Positions 26,510 to 35,498 of a stretch of DNA of 64,000 nucleotides are shown one piece after another. Each line of letters opens with the position of its first letter. The first letter of the stretch is position 1. The notes beneath the pieces are model-generated. The model saw nothing but the letters and a program-made list of their open reading frames with translations, ran no database searches and was not told where the DNA came from. Source of the DNA: Luteolibacter flavescens (GTDB lineage: Bacteria; Verrucomicrobiota; Verrucomicrobiia; Verrucomicrobiales; Akkermansiaceae). The translations under genes were made by a program, and so were the position numbers. The stretch covers positions 434,001 to 498,000 of the forward strand of contig NZ_JAPDDS010000001.1 in the NCBI RefSeq assembly GCF_025950085.1, in the 5' to 3' direction.

Positions 26510-26539
26510 GCCTCTCGCCTCACGGTGAGGGGCTTTTTT
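26510..26539 (+). terminator. Rho-independent terminator of the ilv operon
   Basis: GCCTCTC pairs with GAGGGGC (one G-U pair) around a 10-nt loop that can form its own small hairpin, followed by TTTTTT, 44 bp after the ilvN stop codon. Confidence 0.85.
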
Positions 26540-26552
26540 CATGGATGCGCGA

Positions 26553-26963
26553 CTAAGCCCATCCCCTCGCCCGCGCGTCGGCCATCGGGATCGGCTTGGC
26601 GTCACAGACCTCTTGCCAGCCGGGGAAGTTCCACTTGTTAGGAAAGCCGCGGCACTGCTCGGGCTTCACCGCGTGGATCCGGCAGCCGCCTTCCTCCAGC
26701 ATGATGCACTCGTGGTTCTCCCTCTCGATCAGGGATAGACCGTTGCGATTCGTGCGCAGGCGCGTGTAGCGGTCGAGGAAGTCATCCTCGCTCATCCCGA
26801 GGTGGCTGGAGATCGGGCCGATCTCGTCTTCCTCGATGCGCACGTCGCCCGGCCACTTGCAGCAGGCGGTGCAGCGCTGGCAGACGTAGAAGTGATCGGG
26901 ATCGAGCAACACGTCCCGGTTGCCCGGGCTGCCATTCGATGGCGGGCGGGTCGGCACGGTCAT
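26553..26963 (-). CDS. YkgJ-type cysteine-cluster protein
   Basis: Small protein of the CxxCxxCC zinc/iron-chelating family. It has CQRCTACCKWPGDVRIEEDE near residue 30 and later Cys residues in EGGCRIHAVKPEQCRGFPNKW, the typical metal-binding pattern. The length is 136 residues from the ATG at 26963, which overlaps the amidase stop as ATGA; an upstream extension would lie inside the amidase gene. The role of the family is not established. Coupling to an amidase gene suggests nothing firm about function. Confidence 0.88.
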   Translation of the reverse strand: MTVPTRPPSNGSPGNRDVLLDPDHFYVCQRCTACCKWPGDVRIEEDEIGPISSHLGMSEDDFLDRYTRLRTNRNGLSLIERENHECIMLEEGGCRIHAVKPEQCRGFPNKWNFPGWQEVCDAKPIPMADARARGWA

Positions 26964-27721
26964 CGAGCCACGTAGTTGTGCTGGTAGGCGCGCTTGTAGT
27001 GATAGTCCACGCGGCTGAGGAACCAGCGCCACTTCGTTCCGGGGCGGCCATTATCTAGCAGGAAGTGCGGGCAATTCTTGTTCGGCGGGGTCTTCCCGCG
27101 CCGCGGCCAGTGGTAGTGGGGCACCACGCGGCTGAGCGGGATGCCCTGCTCGCGCATCAGCTTCGCGGTGAGCTTGGCCGTGCGCTCGATGGTCACGCTG
27201 CGGTTGCTGCCGCGGTGTTCGCACATCTCGATGCCGATCGAAAGGCGGTTGCCAGGACCGTCGAAGTCCGCGTGCTCCCCTTGCTCGGAGACGGGCATGT
27301 GCTGGATGGCCACCTTGTCATCCACGGTGAAGTGCCAGATCATGTAGCCGATGCGGTTCCCGCCCTTGCGCTTCGGCGAGCGCAGCGCACCGCGCTTGAG
27401 CGCGAGCGAGTGCCGCGATGCATCTGCGGAGTAGTTCTGCGTGGAGTGGATCGTGATGTAGCGCGGCTTCATCGGCCTCACCACCTTCCGCCCATGGGTG
27501 CCGCGGGCGACCATGTCCACCTTCAGGTTGATCTCCCTAGCCAAGCCGGACGCGGAAACGCTGCTCGCCGGTGCGGACACCGGAGTCCGCGGGGCCGATC
27601 CCGGCGCTGGGATGCCAAATGATCCGACGATCTCATCGCTGCCATTCAGCGGCTCAACCTGGCTGCAATGGAAGCACACCGCCGACAGGGCCAGCATCGC
27701 CACGACAAACGGATATTTCAT
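26960..27721 (-). CDS. N-acetylmuramoyl-L-alanine amidase (amidase_2 family), exported
   Basis: Peptidoglycan hydrolase that cuts the bond between N-acetylmuramate and the stem peptide. The N-terminal signal MKYPFVVAMLALSAVCFHCS may be a lipoprotein signal, though the lipobox is not standard. The amidase_2 zinc domain is visible in RYITIHSTQNYSADASRHSL (first His ligand), IGYMIWHFTVDD, LSIGIEMCEHRGSN and VPHYHWPRRGKTPPNKNCPH (last ligands with the Cys typical of the AmiD/PGRP fold). Length 253 residues. It would act in the periplasm, in cell-wall turnover or recycling. Confidence 0.92.
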   Translation of the reverse strand: MKYPFVVAMLALSAVCFHCSQVEPLNGSDEIVGSFGIPAPGSAPRTPVSAPASSVSASGLAREINLKVDMVARGTHGRKVVRPMKPRYITIHSTQNYSADASRHSLALKRGALRSPKRKGGNRIGYMIWHFTVDDKVAIQHMPVSEQGEHADFDGPGNRLSIGIEMCEHRGSNRSVTIERTAKLTAKLMREQGIPLSRVVPHYHWPRRGKTPPNKNCPHFLLDNGRPGTKWRWFLSRVDYHYKRAYQHNYVAR

Positions 27722-27798
27722 GGCAAGGCATTAGCACGGACTCCATGCGCCGGAAAGCCCGAAGAATCAGGCTATCCAAAGCAATTCGCGCAATCGCC

Positions 27799-28908
27799 TC
27801 ACTCCGGACGCCACTCTCCCAGCCAGTGAAGCACCGGCTTCTCCCCCTCGAAGCCGATGGGAAGCCACACGTAGCGGGAGTCGGGCAGGTTGTCCTTGTT
27901 CCAGCGATCCGCCATGAAGATCAGCTTGTCCGACTTCCCTCCTACCGGCAGCACGTAGGTCCCTTGGGACTGGAAGGTGATGTCCGCCTTGTCTCCCTGG
28001 CAGGGATTTCCCAGTTCCTTCCACGGACCCCAGATCGAGTCAGCCACCGCGGAGCGCGCGGCATTCGGCGCCCATGCGGTGCAACCGGAAGCGATGAGGT
28101 AATATCTGCCGCCACGCTTGAAGACCGCCGGGGCTTCCATCTCCCGGCCCGGGAAGACGCGCACATACTTGCCCGTCGTCTTCAGGTAATCGTCAGTGAG
28201 CTCCGAAATGTGGAGCGTCGCATTGTCCTCGGATGCGGCGAAGAGGTAGCCCTTGCCATCGTCATCCACGAAGACGGTGAGATCGCGCGCCATCTGACCG
28301 CGCTCGAGATCGCGGGCGAGCGCCGCTTTCGGGTCCTTCTTGTCCGCCTCGGTCACGTTCACCGGCCACACTCCCTTGTTGGGCCGGAAGCTGCCGAGAT
28401 ACTTAAAGGGCCCGGTCGGCGTGTCCGATACCGCCACACCACAAGCCGCCGCGGCGTAGTCCAAGGTGTCCGCGTGGAACCACATCACGAATTTCTTCGT
28501 CTTCGCATTGTAGATCACCTTAGGCCGTTCGAGGACCTTGCCCGGGTGCAGGTCACTTGCGGGATCGTCCTTCACCGGAGGCAGCACGTTGCCCTCCTTC
28601 TTCCAATTCATCAGGTCGGTGGAAGAGTAGCAGGAGACGCCGGTGACATCGACACGCGTGCCGCCCCAGGACTTGTTCACCTCCGGCAAGTAGGTCTCTC
28701 CCTGCTTCATCTCGCCATACCAGTAGTAGGTGCCCTCATGGAAAAGGACGCCGCCACCGTGGGCATTGATCATCTCGCCGTCCGTATCCTGCCACACCTC
28801 CCCGGATCGGATGGAAGTCATCGGCTCCGCGGCATGCAAGGAGGCAACGAGCGCAGCGAGCGTCAGCAAACGCCGACCAATCGAAAAAAGACCAAGGAGA
28901 GGATTCAT
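27799..28908 (-). CDS. Secreted glycoside hydrolase, GH43-like five-bladed propeller
   Basis: Exported carbohydrate-active enzyme of 369 residues. The signal peptide ends near LVASLHA. The blade-one sequence VWQDTDGEMINAHGGGVLF followed by YYWYGEMKQGE is characteristic of the GH43 subgroup that includes exo-beta-1,3-galactanases; later landmarks are ERPKVIYNAKTKKFVMWFHA and SRDLTVFVDDDG-like text (here ARDLTVFVDDDGKGYLFAAS). Some members of this subgroup lack the usual catalytic base. The substrate is therefore probably a galactose- or xylose-containing glycan, but this is only a family-level guess. The neighbouring SGNH hydrolase gene suggests a role in breakdown of acylated polysaccharide. 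Confidence 0.85.
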   Translation of the reverse strand: MNPLLGLFSIGRRLLTLAALVASLHAAEPMTSIRSGEVWQDTDGEMINAHGGGVLFHEGTYYWYGEMKQGETYLPEVNKSWGGTRVDVTGVSCYSSTDLMNWKKEGNVLPPVKDDPASDLHPGKVLERPKVIYNAKTKKFVMWFHADTLDYAAAACGVAVSDTPTGPFKYLGSFRPNKGVWPVNVTEADKKDPKAALARDLERGQMARDLTVFVDDDGKGYLFAASEDNATLHISELTDDYLKTTGKYVRVFPGREMEAPAVFKRGGRYYLIASGCTAWAPNAARSAVADSIWGPWKELGNPCQGDKADITFQSQGTYVLPVGGKSDKLIFMADRWNKDNLPDSRYVWLPIGFEGEKPVLHWLGEWRPE

Positions 28909-28971
28909 TGATTAATTAAACTGGGAAGCAACATTCCCCGCTCCATCCCTGACGTCGATCTTGCACCGCCC

Positions 28972-28993
28972 GCATCCCACAAATGTGGGATGC
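28972..28993 (-). terminator. Hairpin after the SGNH hydrolase gene
   Basis: A perfect 9-bp stem (GCATCCCAC with GTGGGATGC) with an AAAT loop lies 5 bp beyond the stop codon of the gene at 28999-31500. No T-run follows on the minus strand. It is likely a 3'-end hairpin separating that gene from the GH43-like gene. Confidence 0.5.
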
Positions 28994-28998
28994 AATTC

Positions 28999-31500
28999 TC
29001 ACCATGTGACCCAGTTTGCGTAGTTCGCACTCGTCAAAGTCCCCGTCGAGATAACCTGCGCGGATTCTCCCGCAGGGATCGACAAGGTGGTGGCGTCATC
29101 AATCCTCTGGAAGGCAGTCCCATTCGAACTGGTCGCCAGGGTGATCCTTCCGGATGTCTTGTTGAGGATCACATACTGCCGTCCCGCAGGTGCCAGATCA
29201 TTACCTGAAAAGGAGAGCGGAAGCGTGATCGTCCATCCTCCGGTGCCGGTGCAGATGATCGTGTGATCCGTCGCGCCCAGGGTGAATCCACCTGTTCTGG
29301 TTTGCACGGATACTGCCAGGCCAGCAGTGGTGACACCGCCATATCGCCGGGTGGAGTCACCGAGCATCGATGCCGGGACACCGCCCGGCATGGTGGTCAC
29401 TCCCGGCCTGAGGGTGGCCCCGTAGAATTGCTGGGTTACATTTTCCCCACCGGGGCCCGACCAAGTGAAGAAGTGCCCGATCGAACTCCCGGTGCTGCGG
29501 AATCCGATGCCTTCGGACTCATCGTTACCAAGCGTGGCGCGGAACTGGTTCGCCTTGATGTTCCCCATCGATGGCACGTTGCCATCATTGTAATTGTAAA
29601 CCGCCAGCGCCGGCGCGGCCTGATAGAGCCGTGTCGCGGAGAGAAGCATGTCACCGACGCGAATCGCGGTGGCCCCGAAATAGCGACCCAGATTGGTCTG
29701 CTCGATGACCGCATTGGAATTGAAAAGCTTCCCGGTGGCACTGAGATGGACTCCGTCCTCAATGACGACCACGGGGACGCCGCCATAGGTGCCATTCGCG
29801 CCGGTCACCGTGAAACGCAGGACCGTGGGGCTGATCGCCGTCATCATCCATCGACCGTTGGGATTCGTGCCGGTGCTCCCGCTGATCCCCGAGATCGTCG
29901 CATTCCTCGACTCCCCCACCGCGATCTGATGAGCGCTGGCGAAGGTGACGGACACCACGTTTCCGCTGCGGGAGATACCTGTCACCTGTGGCGACCACGA
30001 CGCATACAATCCGGCGCTTACGGCCTCCTCATAGCTGGGGAAAAGGCTGTAGGAATCGAAGAATCCTTCCCCCTTCCGCAAGGCCCAGGCGCGCGCCACC
30101 TCGGCCCCGTCTTTCACGCGGGCATCCGTCCTGTTGCCGATGCCCAGTGCATTGAAAAGCGGATCGATGATCTCGTCGGGAGCATCGGACAATGCCGGAT
30201 CCACGGGATGGGCTCCCACGACCAGCCAATCGATCAGCCCATTGGCCACGCGGCTCCATGTCCTCAGATTGTTGATCGGACCGCCATCCACCCATGAAGC
30301 AGTCCCCTTCGGATATGCGCCTGCAATCGATGTGAACCGGTGATCGGCGAAGGTGCTCATCACCAGGTCCGCCGAATAGCCCTTGATCATCTCCTGCCAG
30401 ATCGCTTGCGACACACTCGCCGTCTGGCCGATGTCCTGGCCATTGAGCGAGAAATTCATGATCCGCAGCCCGGGTCCCTGATGGCTCATGCCCAGCCAGC
30501 CATTGACCACTCCCCCGCTCGCCACGAGGCGCAGCCTGTAGTCCGGGCGAAAGGCGGGCAGCGCCAAATTGCTGATCTGCACTGTCGTGATCGCGGACGT
30601 GTTGATGGGCACACCCAGATTCGTCCAGTCCGTGGTCGCGCCGTGGCGGTATTGGATCTGCGCCATGCCCGTGCCGGGGAAGAGAGTGACGTGCGCGGTA
30701 TCTGCCGGGCCATCCTTGCCGGTCTGCAAATAACCGCACGTCATGTTTCCCCCGCTGGTGATGGCCCAATATTTGCCATCCGGTGATCTGATGTAGTCGT
30801 CTCCGACCATGGTGACCCCGCTGTCGCCGCCGTCGGTCACCTGTCCGCAGCGATAGGATCCGCGGGGAATGGTAAGCTTCTCAAGTCCGTTGAAGAGGCC
30901 GAGATTGAAGCTATCACCGATCATGATGACATCCGTCTGGAGATTCCCATCGGCGAGTTGGATCAGATTACGCAGGCCCCGCAGCGAGGCATTGTCATTG
31001 CGGCTCTGGAGATCCAGCGCATCGCGCAGCGCACCCGCCTGAGACGGGTCCATCGCCAGCAGCGCCGCCAAGGCATTCTCCGCGGTCACGCTGGCGTCGC
31101 TGCCCGGCAGACCGACGGGTGCCGTATTCGCCGGGTTGCCATCGTCACGCAGACGGAAGAATGCGCTCGGCAGGCTACGGGTCCGGGCAAGCACGGAGAC
31201 CTGGCCGCCGGTACCCTTCACCGAGTAGCCCTCATTGTCCCAAGTCGCCATGTCGGCGCTGATCTGGATCTGGTAGTATTTGCCCACCTCGGAAGGAAAG
31301 ACCAGCTCCACGGCACCGTGGATCCCCGGGGTGAAACCAAGCACCTGACCGACCGAAATCGGGTCAGCCTTGGCCATTCCCAAGGACGCGAGAAGACATA
31401 GCGACAAGCGCCAGAGTGAAGTGATCATCTTCATCATGGTGAGCAGGCGGGGAGCAGAGGAAATGACCGGGCTGATATCGAGGACAAATCCCACTTTCAT
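28999..31500 (-). CDS. Large secreted SGNH-type hydrolase with tail-fibre-like C-terminus
   Basis: 833-residue exported protein. The start at 31500 has an almost ideal AGGAGG six bases upstream; a second possibility is 31434 (MKMITSLWRL), which would give a shorter, more ordinary signal peptide. After the signal comes a small beta domain (YYQIQISADMATW), then an SGNH hydrolase: block I at about residue 196 (DVIMIGDSFNLG) and block V at about 583 (EDGVHLSATGK) with the catalytic Asp-His pair. Between them lie long beta-rich insertions. The last 190 residues (WTITLPLSFSGNDLAPAGRQ and ILNKTSGRITLATSSNG) resemble beta-helical or distal domains of phage tail fibres. Probable carbohydrate esterase acting outside the cell; substrate unknown. 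Confidence 0.8.
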   Translation of the reverse strand: MKVGFVLDISPVISSAPRLLTMMKMITSLWRLSLCLLASLGMAKADPISVGQVLGFTPGIHGAVELVFPSEVGKYYQIQISADMATWDNEGYSVKGTGGQVSVLARTRSLPSAFFRLRDDGNPANTAPVGLPGSDASVTAENALAALLAMDPSQAGALRDALDLQSRNDNASLRGLRNLIQLADGNLQTDVIMIGDSFNLGLFNGLEKLTIPRGSYRCGQVTDGGDSGVTMVGDDYIRSPDGKYWAITSGGNMTCGYLQTGKDGPADTAHVTLFPGTGMAQIQYRHGATTDWTNLGVPINTSAITTVQISNLALPAFRPDYRLRLVASGGVVNGWLGMSHQGPGLRIMNFSLNGQDIGQTASVSQAIWQEMIKGYSADLVMSTFADHRFTSIAGAYPKGTASWVDGGPINNLRTWSRVANGLIDWLVVGAHPVDPALSDAPDEIIDPLFNALGIGNRTDARVKDGAEVARAWALRKGEGFFDSYSLFPSYEEAVSAGLYASWSPQVTGISRSGNVVSVTFASAHQIAVGESRNATISGISGSTGTNPNGRWMMTAISPTVLRFTVTGANGTYGGVPVVVIEDGVHLSATGKLFNSNAVIEQTNLGRYFGATAIRVGDMLLSATRLYQAAPALAVYNYNDGNVPSMGNIKANQFRATLGNDESEGIGFRSTGSSIGHFFTWSGPGGENVTQQFYGATLRPGVTTMPGGVPASMLGDSTRRYGGVTTAGLAVSVQTRTGGFTLGATDHTIICTGTGGWTITLPLSFSGNDLAPAGRQYVILNKTSGRITLATSSNGTAFQRIDDATTLSIPAGESAQVISTGTLTSANYANWVTW

Positions 31501-31584
31501 CCCACCCCTCCTTGCTTGAAACACCAGTCCATCTCCGACACGTCACCGACGTTTCAGCCCGCAAAATGCACGTCCTCGAAGGAG

Positions 31585-31657
31585 TGCTCCCGCCGGGAAT
31601 CGAACCCAGATCTAGAGTTTAGGAAACCCTTGTTCTATCCGTTGAACTACGGGAGCA
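31585..31657 (-). tRNA. tRNA-Arg (anticodon CCT)
   Basis: The 73-nt minus-strand sequence folds as a full cloverleaf. The acceptor stem is TGCTCCC/GGGAGCA, the anticodon loop is TTCCTAA giving CCT, and the T arm contains GGTTCGATTCC. The CCA end is not encoded. It decodes AGG. Confidence 0.95.
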
Positions 31658-31858
31658 ACTTCTTACCTGCGAGCGATCGGCCGGATTCCTGACGACCACC
31701 CGCTTGGAGTTTGACCGCCAGGCTTTGACCACCTGTCGGACGCGATCGGGAAACCGGCTTCTGTTAGGAGGTGTCCTTGGCGGCGGGAGATTGATGGCCC
31801 GCGAGGCCCGGTGCAAGGCAAACCAACGATGCCGGTGTCAGTCCATTCGAGGCGCGGT

Positions 31859-32821
31859 TCACGGGCGCTTCCGCCACCAGCAGGCACGCCACATGGAGCG
31901 GCGGACTTGCTTGCGGGTGACCTTCACCTTTGCTCCACCGGCGGGGAAGGTGGGGTCGGCCTTGAGCAGGGTAACGGTATCTTCCCCGATCAGCGCGGGA
32001 AGCACGGAGGCGGCCCGGACGCGCCATTGGTTCAGCCTTGTGCCGTAGCGGCGGCCGGATTCCAGCCAGACGGCAGCGTGGTCCAGCCACTCGTTGCGCA
32101 GCCTGGCCATTTCCTCGCGATCTCCGGGATCCGCAGCAGGCAGATAGCAGCGGCCATTGGCGAGGTCTTCGGGAAGATCGCGGAGGATGTTCACGAGCTG
32201 CAGTCCCATGCCGTAGCGCACGCCTAGATCGCGGAGATCATCGGGATCGGAGTTTGAAAAATCGCAGCCCATCGTGAGCAAGCCGATGCGTGTCCAAAAG
32301 GCACCCACGCAGCCCGCGACGCGGTAGCAATAATCCTCCAGCTCGGCTTCGCTTTTCAGCGCCACCGGGCGCTCGCGGCTGGCTTCTTCAAAGCGAATCA
32401 GGTCGAGACGCTGCCCGCTGACGATGGTGGCCAGCACTTCCCGCACGGCATCCGCCTGCAGGCGGTCGAGCTCCGAGAGAGCCGCGAAGCAATCGTCGAG
32501 TCGCTCCAGCAGGACCTGCTCGCCCGGGTGCGTCTGCTTCTCGGCAAACGACCGCAGCTTCCGGTCCCGCCAGGCCGTGCCCTTCCCTTCCAGCTCGGCA
32601 GCGAAGCCATCGAGCAGGTCAAGCCGTTCGTCCACCGGGACGTCCGCCGTATCGGCCAGCGTGTCACTGGCTCGCGCGAGCAGGTACCCGGTGGAGGTCG
32701 CCGGGCGCATCGGCTGCGGGAGCAATCTCAAGCTCAGGTAAAAGGAGCGCGAGACGCTTTGTAAAACGTGACGGTCGAGTCGGGACACCGCGCCGAGAGA
32801 GCCCGCACCGGAGCTGGCCAT
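31859..32821 (-). CDS. Squalene/phytoene synthase family protein
   Basis: Trans-isoprenyl head-to-head synthase of about 320 residues that would join two farnesyl or geranylgeranyl diphosphates. The first Asp-rich motif is in LARASDTLADTADVP and the second in YGMGLQLVNILRDLPEDLAN, followed by GRCYLP. SRSFYLSLRLLPQPMR near the N-terminus is typical. I chose the ATG at 32821 (MASSGAGSL); an upstream extension to 32908 would overlap the neighbouring gene and is not family-like. No desaturase, cyclase or hpn genes are nearby, so squalene is a somewhat better guess than carotenoids. Precursors would come from the IspD pathway. Confidence 0.9.
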   Translation of the reverse strand: MASSGAGSLGAVSRLDRHVLQSVSRSFYLSLRLLPQPMRPATSTGYLLARASDTLADTADVPVDERLDLLDGFAAELEGKGTAWRDRKLRSFAEKQTHPGEQVLLERLDDCFAALSELDRLQADAVREVLATIVSGQRLDLIRFEEASRERPVALKSEAELEDYCYRVAGCVGAFWTRIGLLTMGCDFSNSDPDDLRDLGVRYGMGLQLVNILRDLPEDLANGRCYLPAADPGDREEMARLRNEWLDHAAVWLESGRRYGTRLNQWRVRAASVLPALIGEDTVTLLKADPTFPAGGAKVKVTRKQVRRSMWRACWWRKRP

Positions 32822-32877
32822 CAAGCGCGAAGTGGGCACTTTTTGTCCGATTTCACCCCTCTCGCTTCCGAGATCAC

Positions 32878-35418
32878 TCACAGCTCCTTGAGCCGTTGCT
32901 GGCACCACGCCAGGCCTTCTTCGTACTCTTCATTCTGCGGACGCTCGCGATTGAGCTGGGTCCACACGGCGACGGCCTCGCCGAAGGCTGCCTGCGCGAG
33001 TTCCGGCTTGTCGGCCAATTGCGCGGCATGCCCGAGATCCCCGAGGATGTAGCCAAAGGAACGCCGGACCTGCTCGGCACGCAGCACGCCGGAGTCGTCG
33101 CTCGCGAGGAGCTTCCGCACGATGTCCGCCGCACGGGTTTCCAGCTCGATCTCTTGGGCCCGGGCGCCATCGGCCCCGACCATACGACCCTTTTGCCAGA
33201 GCAGCCAGGCGAGACGATACTTCGCTGTAGGGTCTGATGACTCGCTCACCGCGATTTGCTCCACGAGGAGAATTCCGTCGTCGAGATGCTTCCGCGCCGC
33301 CTTCGTTTCGCCGCGGTCCCGCAGAATCCCCGCCATCAGACCATACTGCCCGGCGAGCATCGAGCGGGTCTCGGACCGGTCCGGTTGCTGCGCCATCAGC
33401 TCTTCCAGAAGCTTCACCGCGGCACCCGACATCGAGCTGGCCGAGCCCATGTCGCCGGAGAGGTAGGCTGCCTCTGCCATGCCGCCGTAGCAGCCGGCGA
33501 GTTCTTGCCGGAGATCCAGATTCCCGGGTTCCTTTTTGAGCAAGTCCAGCAGCTCTTCCGATGCCTGCGCGCGGACCTCACGAGCACTGCCCATCTCGCC
33601 GATGGCATCGAGGATGGTGGCCGAGTCCAGGAAACAACTCGCGAGCTCCGATCTCAGCACCGTGGCGTCCGGCCGCTGCTCGGACAACTTGGACAGCGAC
33701 TGGGTGGCGCGGTGGAGTTGGTTCAGCGCGGCGTCGTCCTTTCCTTCCGCGGCAAGCAACTTCGACTCGTGGAAATCCAGCACGGCGAGCAATTGCTGCA
33801 CGCGGTCCGCATCAACCGAGGCCTGCGGCACCGCTTCCAGAGACTGGCGGGCGGTCACAAAAGCCGCGTCGGCCTCGGGATCATTGCGGTCTTGCAAAAG
33901 CAGTGCGAGCAGCAGTCGGTCAGTGGCCAGGCGCAGATCCAGATCCGGTCCCGCAGGCAGGTCGGAGGATGAGGCGAGCGCTTCCTTCAGCCGCTCGGCA
34001 GCCACCTTCGGATCTCCCCTGCCAAGCGACACCTCGGCGAGTTGGAGGCGGACACGCGCACGCTCCTCCTTCAGCGATTCCACACCTTCGGTCCGGCTGA
34101 TGAATTCCTCGAAATAGCTTTCGAGCCGCTTCAGGCGGTGCTCCCGGCCATCGAGCGGTGGCAGCTTCCGTTGCCCCTTCTCCATCGCCCAGGTGAAGAG
34201 GTGGTCGCCGGTCGCGCGTGACGCTTCGAGCCGGGCTAGCCAAAGGTCCTTCTGGTATTGCAGTTCCTTGCGCTCGCGATCCAGCACGCCATCGGAGTCG
34301 GATCGCATCGTCTCCGCGACCTTCCGCTCGGATTCGAGGCGGGCGATGTCATTGCGGCGTCCCCTTTCCTCGGCGTCTAGCTCCTTCGTCTTGATGGTCC
34401 ACATCAGGGAGAAGACCAGCGCGACACCGGCCATCACTCCGCCAACGACATGGGCGCGCCAAGCACTGCGGCGGGCACGGCGATGCTGGTCGAGCAGCGA
34501 TTCCCTCAGTTGCTCCTCGGAGATCGCCTTCTCATCCGCCTCGAACAAACGCAGCACCGCTCCCGCATTCGCAGGCCGCAGAGCGGGATTGAACGAGAGA
34601 CAACGCTCGATGTGCTCTCTGTAGGCGCTCTCCAAGGGATTGGCAGGAGCATCCGGCCACGTGATCTCCGGCTTGCCCTCGATCATCTTGGCGATGCTCT
34701 TGAGATTCGCGGCAATGCCCTCTCGGCGGGTGACGCCAGGTGCAGGTGCCACCTCGTCAAAGGTCTCCGTGCATCGCGGGAAAGCCCCGGTGATCAACCG
34801 GTAGGCGAGCACCCCAAAGGCGAAGACATCCCAGCGGTAGCCCTTTTCCCGCACATAGCCGGAGGGATCGCGGAGCTGTTCCGGCGGCTGATAGAGGATC
34901 GCGTCGGTGTATTCGAGCGTCTGGACGCCCGGCATGTTTCCGAGGGCCCAATCGGTGAGCACCACCTTCCCGTCATCGTCGAAGAAGACATTGCCGGGCT
35001 TCAGGTTGCCGTGCGCCACTTGGCGATCGTGCATTGCAGCCAGCGCGCGCAGGATCTCCAGCACCACCGGCCAGGAATCATCACCGGGGAAACGGGCAAG
35101 ACGATGCTGCAAGGATCGCGGCACCGACTCGCCATCCACATCATCGGCGAGGAAGCGGGTGATCCTCAGCAGTTGCTTGCCATGGTAGTCGGCACCCAGT
35201 TCTTCCAGCACCCCGGACGGCCAACCGCCCTCCTCGAAGCGTCGGGCGGTTTCCTCCAGGAGGGCCGGGTTCACCGCAGACGGGTTGAGGATCTTCACCG
35301 CAAGCTCCCGTCCGCTCTCGTCGCGGGCGCGAAACATCCGCCCACAAGCCCCGGTTCCCGCGGGACCCACGACCTGCAAGCGATTCACGTCCGGAGATGG
35401 CATGACGAGATCATGCAA
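32878..35418 (-). CDS. Membrane protein with degenerate Ser/Thr kinase domain and TPR-like repeats
   Basis: 846-residue Hanks-type kinase relative. The N-terminal kinase fold is clear: Gly-rich loop (GPAGTGACGRMF), the VAIK-type lysine (ELAVKI, Lys42), and the activation-segment end (YQPPEQL). The catalytic loop, however, reads HGNLKPGN (residues 135-142) instead of HRDLKPxN, so the catalytic base Asp is Asn, and the DFG motif is DWA (156-158). A single membrane helix lies at about 318-340, followed by a coiled coil (345-395) and repeated helical pairs of TPR type to the C-terminus. It is probably a scaffold or signalling pseudokinase, or a kinase with very low activity. An ATG at 35403 is an alternative start. 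Confidence 0.88.
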   Translation of the reverse strand: MHDLVMPSPDVNRLQVVGPAGTGACGRMFRARDESGRELAVKILNPSAVNPALLEETARRFEEGGWPSGVLEELGADYHGKQLLRITRFLADDVDGESVPRSLQHRLARFPGDDSWPVVLEILRALAAMHDRQVAHGNLKPGNVFFDDDGKVVLTDWALGNMPGVQTLEYTDAILYQPPEQLRDPSGYVREKGYRWDVFAFGVLAYRLITGAFPRCTETFDEVAPAPGVTRREGIAANLKSIAKMIEGKPEITWPDAPANPLESAYREHIERCLSFNPALRPANAGAVLRLFEADEKAISEEQLRESLLDQHRRARRSAWRAHVVGGVMAGVALVFSLMWTIKTKELDAEERGRRNDIARLESERKVAETMRSDSDGVLDRERKELQYQKDLWLARLEASRATGDHLFTWAMEKGQRKLPPLDGREHRLKRLESYFEEFISRTEGVESLKEERARVRLQLAEVSLGRGDPKVAAERLKEALASSSDLPAGPDLDLRLATDRLLLALLLQDRNDPEADAAFVTARQSLEAVPQASVDADRVQQLLAVLDFHESKLLAAEGKDDAALNQLHRATQSLSKLSEQRPDATVLRSELASCFLDSATILDAIGEMGSAREVRAQASEELLDLLKKEPGNLDLRQELAGCYGGMAEAAYLSGDMGSASSMSGAAVKLLEELMAQQPDRSETRSMLAGQYGLMAGILRDRGETKAARKHLDDGILLVEQIAVSESSDPTAKYRLAWLLWQKGRMVGADGARAQEIELETRAADIVRKLLASDDSGVLRAEQVRRSFGYILGDLGHAAQLADKPELAQAAFGEAVAVWTQLNRERPQNEEYEEGLAWCQQRLKEL

Positions 35419-35498
35419 GATCCGGACGCCTTCGCCAATCCCTCAATTCGTTCGTGTGCAAGCGCGGGAAAAGCCTGGGATGAAGCAAATCTAAATCG

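Noticed and set aside
28999-29600. Possible prophage remnant because of the tail-fibre-like C-terminal sequence
   Set aside because: There is no integrase, capsid, portal or lysis gene nearby and the whole protein has a signal peptide and a hydrolase core.
31859-32821. Carotenoid biosynthesis locus based on the phytoene-synthase-like gene
   Set aside because: No desaturase, cyclase or other crt gene is present; the gene stands alone, so squalene synthesis is at least as likely.
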